NCBI GenBank assembly: GCA_030248295.1
Contig: JASANH010000126.1
Span: 372,001 to 436,000 of the forward strand
Reading direction: 5' to 3'
Length of the DNA: 64,000 nt
DNA from: Mesodorylaimus sp. YZB2_4
Taxonomy: Eukaryota; Nematoda; Enoplea; Dorylaimida; Dorylaimidae
A program made the translations under genes and the position numbers. The notes under the pieces are model-generated. The model saw only the letters and a program-made list of their open reading frames with translations. It had not been told where the DNA came from and searched no databases. This document shows positions 55,812 through 64,000 of this stretch, piece by piece; position 1 is the first letter of the stretch; each line of letters starts with the position of its first letter.

Positions 55812-58324
55812 CTAAAATGCATTGAAAGTCAGAAATCTCACGTGTTCAAACGGAGTTAGCATACGTCGAGTCAGACGGGCTTTAAAACCACCTCGGCTGT
55901 GCAGTTCTGAATTGAATATGATTATCATTTCATTGTAGAGCGAATAAACTGTGCCACCAGGAGCGTCGTTACAGCAATATCTGGGTGAAAATGTTGTTTA
56001 TACGCACTCCCTAACTGTCATTTTGCATCCATCAAACCAACAGTAGTGCCCAGTGTCACATACCTCATACCCGTTTTGGCAAATTCTTTGCTATCCAATT
56101 TCAGTTCTACGTAGTCGAAGCAAGTAATAAGGTTGCAGGAAACGTCGAAGAACTGGAATTCTAGTCTCACAAGAAATCCTGATGGAGCCTGAAAATAAAA
56201 GTGCTGGTGATTGCAGAGCATGCATTCTCCAAAGATGACGACCTTAATTAGCCAATTGCATCTTTGACTGAACCCATAATGTGCAGGGAAATTGGGGCTT
56301 GTGATCTCAGTCCACGTCTCTCCGACGGCTATCACACCACCGCAAACTGCGTCTAAAACGTAGGTGCAGCGTTGTTGGAGGACGAGTAGTCTGCATTTCG
56401 TTCTTACTTATCGAAGGCGCCTCCCGATCGCAATAGATTCCACCCAGCCCATCTGGACATAGGCAAGTGTTGCATGTACTTGGATGTGTGTAGCCGCCAT
56501 ATTGACACGGTAATTCCTGCCGACAGCGATCTATCGAGAGGAAAGTGAGGTGCAAGGGTATTGACCAGATCAGTAGGGTAACTGGGAGTAATAACAAGGA
56601 TGAGCCATACTTGTGCAATACGCGTTATTCACAGCATGCACATCGATGAAGGATGGAGCGACTCGTTGGCCAATAGTACGCTGGTAACCTGGTTCCACTG
56701 TTTCGATTGTATGCAGTCTATCGTCCCTTGAAAATGCCTACAGAAAGAAGTGACACAAGAGAACTATAACCAAGAGATGCACGCTTACATTGGATCGATA
56801 GTGCATCACCGACCCCAAGTCATACGGCAGCCCGAATGTTTGGGACTCCCTTGTCGGACGCTGCCGAAAATTGATATGAAATCCGGACTGAATATTGTCG
56901 TCGAGAACCTTAATGCAGCATGCACTGTCTGGTCGCGACTGTTCATGCCATAATCCCAGGGCGTGGCCAATCTCATGGGCGATAAGACCAGCCTAGAACT
57001 GCTTGGTCTTCAGAGGCATTGGTAAATGGCTGATGATCACTAACCTTAGTGCACTGCTGCCCCACTGAAATTCCTTGACTGCCGCCAGCGCGTCCGACCA
57101 TTGAATAACAACTGAAAGTCCACGTCTGGAGGTCCAGGACATAATATCGTCTGCAGAAGCTCATCTCATTCAATGTCCCTTTCTGTACCTACGTGAATGG
57201 GGCATTTGGGCTGCAGCAGCAGAGCCGCAGATGCAGCTGACAGGCCCGACTTACCCGTCGCCTCTATAAAACACCACAACATCCAGCACCCCTTGATCTA
57301 AATCCGGCGTGCTTTGTGTGAGTTCGGAAAAACTGACGCAAGTATGATTCTGCCAGTATTCCAAGGCTTCGCGAATTGCTGGAATCTGTACATCGACTAG
57401 AAACAGTAGAAGCTATTGTTCATTGAGCGGAGAAGCAGCAGAAGCGGTGTAACCAGCGCACCCAGGCGGTGGGAGATGTAGAGGAAGGCGTCTCGCGATC
57501 ATACCTGCAGCTGAAACATCAACCAGTAAGGTTGCCGTCTCCGAGCAAGGCAAGAGCTTTGATCTCCCGACCTCCAGGAATGCTGGTTACACAGGCCTTA
57601 CATAATGAATCGTGGAACACGTAGCGTATGGGCATCACTTCCCAGAACATATGATTCAGGGCGATCATAGCCGCACGTTTGTGGGATAATGGCTTTTTCT
57701 GCACTGTCCAGTCGAGTATCCTCGATGCTTGATTGACCGATAGGAGGATATCTCCCTCGAAAAGATACCGTTCACTCGGTGTCCTCCATGTTTGAGTATC
57801 GTTATTGAAATACGGAGTATCGAACAAGGAATAGTTAGTATTTGGGACCACGACCTTCAAAACAACGGCTTTGCATGGTACTAAAGGTTGACATCTGCTT
57901 GGCCTCCTTTTATCAAACCTCCAAATCTGCTGTCTGCAAGGTGCAAGGGCTTCAGGTAGATAAAAAACCATATTGCGCCTCAGTTAAATTTTCTGTTGCA
58001 CTTCCGAGAAATTCGCCAAAGTACTGTGTCTCATTACTGAACTGTCACTCTTCTTACCTGGGACACATTATCCAGCGTTCGCGATCCTTGATCAGCCGAA
58101 ATCATACGCATGTCCGTCAATATATTGGCTACCTTGGCCAATCGGATTTTGTCCATTGTTGGCCGGAAATGTCGCAAAATTTGCTGTTCTAGATGAATCG
58201 GTGCTCCAGATGCCTAAAAGTAGAAATTCAACCGTCTCCAGGTTTCATAGAAGCGTTTGCATACCACGATGAAGTATAGGCACACAAAACGAATGCTAAC
58301 AACAGACGTCCAACCACTCGCCAT
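55812..58324 (-). CDS. Astacin (M12A) zinc metalloprotease with EGF and CUB domains
   Basis: Eleven exons: 58324-58265, 58213-58058, 57926-57602, 57396-57255, 57111-57045, 56992-56789, 56737-56611, 56530-56408, 56352-56243, 56188-56064 and 55980-55812. All phases fit, total 535 residues. Order: signal peptide (SIRFVCLYFIVASG); propeptide with the FEGD motif, whose Asp blocks the zinc in astacin zymogens; catalytic domain with ALEYWQNHTCVSF, HEIGHALGLWHEQSRPD (three zinc His and catalytic Glu) and the Met-turn SVMHY; an EGF-like module (CQYGGYTHPSTCNTCLC); and a CUB domain (CGGVIAVGETWTEITSPNFP to GGFKARL). Secreted; such enzymes cut matrix or cuticle proteins, or act in digestion, moulting or hatching. 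The 54-nt intron 56189-56242 is in frame and stop-free. Confidence 0.9.
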
Positions 58325-59224
58325 TCTGTCCACGCATACAAGTAATTTCTGAAAGGAGGAGTGGATTGAGAATCGTAATTGGTGTGTCTTTTTTGTTCAC
58401 AAGGGCGTGTTTTCATATTCTAAGATGCTCTAACAGCGATAGACCTATAAATGGCGAAACCTCGTCATTTGCAGTGACATAGGACGGAGATAAACCTGTG
58501 TTTGGTTGCCTACGTTCAAACATCTTCCGCTGTCCGCCTCAGGGTTGCGGACACGGTTGGTCACTCTTGCGTGCGCCCCTTTCTACCATTTCTCGCCTGC
58601 CAACGGGCCCGTTCAAAATAACCAGTATGATGATGCCAAAAATATTGGTCGCACTAAGGTTAGTGAGAGGCCGATGCGGGCACGTTCTTCTTTTCCGAGT
58701 CTAATCAGAGCGTGAACATTTACACAGTGTTGGAGCATCGTGATTACATCTGCTGATAAAAGCGACATGCCATTACCACCGTGCCATTTGTGAGAGCTAA
58801 TAGTATCATCAGGATTTAAAATTAGCGAATTTTCATGTTAATTTTTTACCACTTCAGCAAAAGCTGATGCGCACTCGAGGTGGAGGAGCGAATTGCCTTG
58901 GGGTTGTTGAACAGAGTTTCACAGCGATAGAAAAATGAATGAGTCACTTGCGACGTCTTGAAACATGTGTCTCAACTCCTACTTACTTTGCAGAATATAT
59001 ATTAGGCAAGAGAGACATTGGAACAGTTTTTATCGTTTCATGACTTTAACCGAATGCTAGTGAGTGCCTTTTTTATGCTAAACCTTACTGGTTTGCTGTA
59101 AATGCGCGCCATTTTCTCCGTTTCTGGGTAAGATGAAAAGTTAATGTCTCGTCTCAGAAACATTATTATGACCGCTATAAGGCTCCTGTCTGAAATATCC
59201 CTTCTGATCTCGGCTTTATCCAGA
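58325..59224. other. Intergenic DNA upstream of the astacin gene
   Basis: Contains the astacin promoter region, where no clear TATA is seen. Otherwise nothing supported. Confidence 0.35.
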
Positions 59225-59427
59225 TTTCAATTGCACACATGCACGGGAGGGTTCTCATGTCATGTCATAAACTTCACCCATAGCCAAGCACTATACAGCG
59301 CACTCGAGGGCTGAGGAACACGTAAGTGACAATCATTTGGTACCGAGGCGGGAATCGAGCCTTGCACTCAAAGTGCGCACCCTGCGTGAGAGGCAGACAC
59401 CTCAACCCGCTAGGCCACGACCCCGGG
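59225..59427 (-). mobile_element. tRNA-headed SINE, second copy
   Basis: Read on the minus strand: GGGGTCGTGGCCTAGCGGGT (A box), GCCTCTCACGC (anticodon-like), GGCTCGATTCCC (B box). The tail holds AAATGATTGTCACTTACGTG, CCTCGAGTGCGC and GAACCCTCCCGTGC. Head and tail parallel the copy at 43359-43552. The GAACCCTCCCG.GC.TGTGTGCAAT end is also seen near 62287-62320. Confidence 0.7.
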
Positions 59428-59499
59428 CTCTCACATTACAATAGATTAATGTTAAAATATCGCTAGCATTTTAATATAAGTCTATTGTTATGTGAGAGC
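59428..59499. repeat. Long imperfect hairpin beside the SINE
   Basis: CTCTCACATTACAATAGA at the left pairs with its near-reverse complement ending TCTATTGTTATGTGAGAG at the right. Arms of about 31 bp have four mismatches around a 9-nt loop. It abuts the SINE head directly. Confidence 0.75.
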
Positions 59500-60599
59500 C
59501 CTACCGTGCTTGTGCGCGACCAGCATGAAGGGCCTTTATACACCTTTATACAGGAATGGTCGGCGTCTGAAGTCCAGAATTTTTTTGTAATAAGGAAGCC
59601 GAAAGTTGAGGAAAAATACAGAGCTCTTTCCAAACTTGGTTTTGGGTTCGGATTTCAAGTTAAAGCTTCCAAAACGCTGGTTCGAGGTCTGTCCCCGGAA
59701 AAAATTCAAGAAGAATTTAAAAATTTCAGCCTACTCTGAGCGCTGACCACTGCTGAGCAGTTTGCTAGAGGCCTTTGATATTTTGCACAGAGATTTCTTT
59801 TGCACAAAGGAACATATACAATTTTCGATTCTTCAAAGTTCGTGGCTAATAAAATTCTACGATGTCACCTTGTCAGCTACAGCGGCTACTGGGTGTTATG
59901 TGTTGACGAATAAGCGTCTTTGATGAGACTGACGATGAGAACAAGCAACTTCACGTAATGATATTCGAGGCGCATACGTTGATGGAAAGACAATCATGTT
60001 TTCTTGTATATATGCTTAAGTAGCCAAGATCTATATTAATAACTATTTTCATAAAGAATCCCGAAGTCTAGATTATTTTTGACCCAAAATTGAGTTTTTC
60101 TTGACTGATGGAAAATTCTGTATTAACTTTTAAACTCTGTAGCTGGATCATTCTATGAACGTATATATGAGATGAAAACTCGTTTCAAAACTGAATACTA
60201 CGCACTGAAAATTTCTTCTTAATCACTCTTTAATCCAGAGAATCAAAGTTTTGAGTAAACTGTCAAGACGCAATGGTTTTTTTCTCAATGCAGCTTCATT
60301 GCTTGCTCGTTTCGAAAAAACTCATGTGGGCATATAATTTGGCGAAAGCGCTTGCTGCGCGTTCAAATTCCGACAGCCGGCAGCAACAAATGGGTTTTGG
60401 CCATCTGGTTTCTACTTCTGGCGAAATATCATCGGGTTCTCTTTTCTTTTCTTTACCGGGCTGCTCGCACCTTTCTCACTATTTAGGAAACAAATATTCC
60501 GCCACTAAAGTCAAGTCGTACCGACTGCCATTGCAGGTCAGCACCGTAAGTTGACGACATTGTCGATCTAGCCGAATTCCAAAAGTTTATCAGAGATGG
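59500..60599. other. Gene-free stretch
   Basis: A short frame at 59485-59739 and one at 60273-60554 have no splice or family support. Confidence 0.3.
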
Positions 60600-60800
60600 T
60601 CAGTTTACTGTACTTTCGTAACAACCGCAATCATAACAAAATTTTGATGCGCTCCCTTCACAGCGGCCTTCTTGATGTTGTTTCAAATGCTTCAGTAACT
60701 TAAAATTCTTGCCACATTTATCGCAGGCATGACATTGAATGGCACTTTTAATTTGCCTACCCCAAACGAAATATCCCTCCAAAAATGCTGTCCTTAGCAT
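60600..60800 (-). CDS. Possible zinc-finger fragment (66 residues)
   Basis: ATG at 60800. CDKCGKNFKLLKHLKQH has the C2H2 layout (C-x2-C, F, L, H), but the second His is replaced by a later Cys (EGRC). Another CYDCGC pair follows before the stop. It may be an exon of a larger zinc-finger gene or a transposon-derived finger; too short to be sure. Confidence 0.35.
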   Translation of the reverse strand: MLRTAFLEGYFVWGRQIKSAIQCHACDKCGKNFKLLKHLKQHQEGRCEGSASKFCYDCGCYESTVN

Positions 60801-61039
60801 TTTTTATGCAGACGTTGAAACTGCCAGCTCTACGTACTAGGAAGTTTGCTCCTTTAAATATATATAAGGGGGCCAGTCTCGAACCAAGACGTCCAGGTGG
60901 ATCATGATCAATCATTATGTTTGGGGATATAAATATGCCTAGTGATAATGTTATATACTCATTTGACATCATTTGGGAGTTTAAACCTCGCGCCTAGTGC
61001 TCAGGGTATGCCGGCGGTTCACGACAAACATATCCTTGC

Positions 61040-61169
61040 AGGCGCATTTATAGTCGACAAAATCTCTACTCCTACCCCTAGGGTAGGTGTAATGGCCATA
61101 TACTTAAGCGTGTGCATTACTCCTACCCGAGGGACAGGTGTAGAAATTTTGTCGACTATAAATGCGCCT
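61040..61169. repeat. 130-bp near-perfect palindrome (MITE-like)
   Basis: The arms begin AGGCGCATTTATAGTCGACA and extend about 54 bp with few mismatches: TCTAC(T/A)CCT and GTAATG blocks pair too. The loop is about 22 bp. Such compact hairpins are typical of miniature transposons or can yield small RNAs. Confidence 0.85.
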
Positions 61170-62605
61170 TCAATGATGTCGACTTACCCGCTGTCATTTG
61201 CATGATGTCTGATTAATAGTGTTTTGTGTTAGGCTTGCTGCCTTGGCAGGTGTAGGGATCCAGTTTTATGCCAGGAGGTTCGTTTTTGTGTGACGAATGA
61301 TTATTTTAGGCGCTATGATAATGAGCTCAAAGGGGTATATAAGGCCGTGTATCTCAGTATGTAGTCAGAGTGGGAGATTCATATGGCTCATCGTTTTCAA
61401 GGTCGATCGTCCCATCATCAACCATATTGGGCCCCGTTCCATCGCACGTTGGGTACGCATTGAGCGTATGTAACCCGGGTTGTCCCCACCCCCCTAGACT
61501 TCGGACTTATCTCTTAACCCTTGTTACAATAAGTCAATTTTTGGGCTGCTGCATTGACTATAAAAGCTAACCGAAGTGACGATGCACCATTGGATAAAGC
61601 CAATGCAGACCTCATTGCTGAAAGCAACCTAATCGAGCTGGCTGTTGTGGTCCGTGGGGAATAACTCAGATTTGGATCTGGAAGAAGGCCGCTGTGCACT
61701 GCATGTGACAAGACAGTAGACGACTAGTGCTTCTTCGCTCTCAGGTGAGGTCAATAGAAACATGATGAGACTAATTTCTATCCATCACGCATCTATAATA
61801 TATAAGTAAACAACTACTTTACGCCAGACGAAGACGATGCCCCCAACAGAGTCTGGCTATACTAGAAACTTGGCACAAAAACCGTTTCAAACCGTCTTTC
61901 ACACGCCTGGAACACCTTATTGTTCTAGGCGAGGGCTATTCTAAATGAGCAATCAGGCAAAGTGTCTGCTTGCGTGATAGGATCTGTCTACGCTAACACT
62001 TCCGCAAGCGCTAAGTTTTCTGACCCATCCTATTCACAGCGCGATCTGGATTATCAATAAATGTAATGATCAGATGAAATTATATTCGTATTTCTAACAC
62101 GCCAACTTTATTGTGGATTCTATTTTGGGACGGGTTTTTTAGGTGAGGGCAATTTTTTCCATGCCGATGACAGTACAGTATAATATCACCAATTCATGTC
62201 CACGTCAGTAAAAAAATTTTCTGGTCCTGTCCAGTGTTTGCTGGATTTTAACTGAAGGCGGGAACTTCTCGCATACCCTGTAAGTCTATCATCACGTAAG
62301 AACCCTCCCGGGCTTGTGTGCAATCAGCGTGTGAGGTCTTAATCCGCTCGGCCGCATCGAGGTTTCAAGAAAGAATATGTAATAACATTCAGGATTACAA
62401 TACTTGTCACCATTGCATTGACTGTATCGGAGTGTGATAATCGCTGAGATTAAATGACTTTAACTGTAGTTTATTACCGGAGGAGCACATAAACTTTATC
62501 ATGCGCTATTGTCAAATTTTTGGCCACGTGCCGAACACATTGAGTGGAAAAAGAACAAAAAGCGGCTGATTATGAACTAAAACATGATCACGTTCACATG
62601 TACAA
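61170..62605. other. Gene-free stretch with a SINE-tail scrap
   Basis: No gene supported. On the minus strand near 62365-62280, GCGGCCGAGCGGATTAAGAC looks like a tRNA A box and leads into GGGAGGGTTCTTA, similar to the SINE tail at 59225. Confidence 0.4.
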
Positions 62606-63769
62606 TCAATCATCAATTGTAGTCATATTGCCATGTCGCACATGAGTGACTGCCGCTGTTTGCTGCTCTGCCCCAGCGGCGACTGGCGAATCAGAGCTTA
62701 CGCGTTTTGTGCACGCACGAAATATCATTCTCCTAAATTTGGCATCAACGGCTGAGATTATACAAAATTTGCTCATGTTGGCCATGGTGAGCACAATATC
62801 TACGAGAGGAATCATTAGCAAGCCACCACACTTTGCAAATACCGGCGTCGTGAATATCGCAAAGAAATAAGATGTCAAAGTAGCGATTCCCAGCGCGGTC
62901 AAGGTTGACTCTACAATTACTAGGATGAATAATGTACGTTCCGCTTCCATCTGCACTTGAGCTTTCTTTCTGCCCCGGCTGTTTGATGGACCTGCTACAT
63001 TAGCATTGACGTTAAAGCTTACTTTCATCACCCGCCGACGGAATAGTTTTAAGTTGATTGAACTGCAAACGACTAGCAGAATCAGCGCCGTCATTCTCAC
63101 AATGTTCCTCAAATGGGATAAGACAGAGGTCGACATGGCGGAGGCGTATTGCAGGTCCAAAATAATTCGGTAGCGGCCATCAGCCCCATCGTTATCTCTT
63201 TCAATCCGATATCTTAAAACGGCGAAGAGGCTAGTGGACACTCCGAGAATCACACTGACGGCCAAAGCGATCACTCGATTTCGCCTGTGGTTCCATAACT
63301 TGTAAGTGTGCGGACGATAAAGAGCCCAAAACCTATCAGCGGCCATGCAGAGCGAGAGAAGAAGCGATGTAGTGATAGACATGTTGTAGATGGGGGTGGC
63401 TAATCTGGCTGTGTACCAAACCAGGAAATAATTATTACGGAACCATACCGAGCTATCTCGCTCAACACCTGATGACCATTTCAAAGTGAGCACGTAGAAC
63501 GTGTACGAAATGACCTCCGTCGCTTGACTGAGCGCAATGAAAACTTGATAAAAGTAGGCAGATTCTTTCCGCGCCTCCTTGGCAAAGGCTACTAAGCAAA
63601 ACAAATGGCCAGGCAATCCGCACACAAAGAATAATGGTGCAAAGACGTAATAAGCTGCAAAATATGCTCCATCATATACCTTCCAGAATTTGTCTGTCAG
63701 GCTGATGCACTGATTGCATGAAACATGGCAGTTTCCTTCGGCCATCGTCTCGAGCTGAATTTCATCCAT
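62606..63769 (-). CDS. Rhodopsin-like GPCR, invertebrate peptide-receptor type
   Basis: 387 residues, single exon, first in-frame ATG at 63769. The extracellular N-terminus carries CHVSCNQC. TM1 contains GLPGHLFCLVAF; TM3 ends with AADRFWALYRPHTYK, a DRF box followed by the YRP that marks many nematode and tardigrade FMRFamide-like and orphan receptors. The third intracellular loop is basic (SRGRKKAQVQ), and TM7 ends MSKFCIIS in place of NPxxY. It sits in the plasma membrane. Ligand unknown; a peptide is likely by family. Confidence 0.78.
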   Translation of the reverse strand: MDEIQLETMAEGNCHVSCNQCISLTDKFWKVYDGAYFAAYYVFAPLFFVCGLPGHLFCLVAFAKEARKESAYFYQVFIALSQATEVISYTFYVLTLKWSSGVERDSSVWFRNNYFLVWYTARLATPIYNMSITTSLLLSLCMAADRFWALYRPHTYKLWNHRRNRVIALAVSVILGVSTSLFAVLRYRIERDNDGADGRYRIILDLQYASAMSTSVLSHLRNIVRMTALILLVVCSSINLKLFRRRVMKVSFNVNANVAGPSNSRGRKKAQVQMEAERTLFILVIVESTLTALGIATLTSYFFAIFTTPVFAKCGGLLMIPLVDIVLTMANMSKFCIISAVDAKFRRMIFRACTKRVSSDSPVAAGAEQQTAAVTHVRHGNMTTIDD

Positions 63770-64000
63770 TGAGAAGTGTTCGGCCAAACAATGGAATCTA
63801 GGATATAAAGAGGTAATTACTAATGCGAGCGGCAGCTTCCTGGGGGCACGGTCTGCTAGCCGCTTGTTTCATGTTTCATGGATATATAAGAATGGCAAGC
63901 TAGTTATATATCGGATACAATGGTGTATGCATATCAAAATTTTTGGTCTCATTAGCTGTTGAGCCAAAGTCTGTATCGCTCCGATGAGCGCTGTCCCTGC
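63770..64000. other. 5' flank of the last GPCR
   Basis: Promoter region. GATATATAA (RC strand TTATATATC) words occur at about 63880 and 63903; no other feature. Confidence 0.35.

Noticed and set aside
1-64000. CRISPR array, rRNA genes, bacterial operons or Shine-Dalgarno sites
   Set aside because: None seen; introns, TATA boxes and transposon types are eukaryotic.

Overview
This is animal nuclear DNA. Every gene is monocistronic, and most are split by very short spliceosomal introns (mostly 49-70 nt, GT..AG, with TTTTAG or TTTCAG acceptors). The families are those of a small invertebrate: a DEG/ENaC channel, an insect-type gustatory receptor, several rhodopsin-like GPCRs, an ionotropic glutamate-receptor-like ligand-binding protein, an astacin protease with EGF and CUB domains, an F-box protein, and a mitochondrial Tim44-like protein. 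The space between genes is long and full of decayed mobile DNA (RTE LINE, Tc1/mariner, tRNA-headed SINEs, MITE-like inverted repeats). My best guess is a tardigrade or a related small ecdysozoan; a rotifer or another small protostome cannot be excluded from sequence alone.

Layout. 1-7.6 kb: the 3' part of a giant DEG/ENaC gene on +, with a mucin-like insert of roughly 1,800 residues. 8.9-10.1 kb: a 1.2 kb inverted-repeat transposon with intact 7-bp target duplications. 10.2-11.9 kb: an intronless F-box gene (+). 12.2-15.7 kb: a head-to-head pair, a MAIP1/Tim44-like mitochondrial gene (-) and a basic Cys-cluster protein (+). 16.7-17.2 kb: a four-exon gene for a protein that is almost half histidine. 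17-22 kb: transposon graveyard. 22.7-23.4 kb: a four-TM protein (-). 25.2-29.4 kb: a stray copy of a GPCR tail, a gustatory-receptor gene with a frameshift before TM7, and the intact GPCR. 30.8-37.6 kb: a degraded copy of a double-psi beta-barrel gene, a 56-residue secreted peptide gene, the intact beta-barrel gene, and a secreted iGluR-like ligand-binding protein without a channel pore (all -). 37.9-39.9 kb: three poorly resolved - strand genes, including a dynein light chain exon. 40.8-42.4 kb: a dead Tc1/mariner element. 44.4-54.7 kb: three GPCRs, two of them paralogs on opposite strands. 55.8-58.3 kb: an 11-exon astacin. 62.6-63.8 kb: another GPCR.

There is no operon or single pathway here. 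The common theme is the cell surface and secretion: chemosensory or neuropeptide receptors, a ligand-gated channel, a soluble ligand-binding protein and secreted hydrolase-type proteins. Exon models were assembled by hand from splice signals, reading phase and family motifs. Those for DEG/ENaC, MAIP1-like, astacin, His-rich, four-TM and iGluR-like genes keep phase across every junction; others are marked as less certain.
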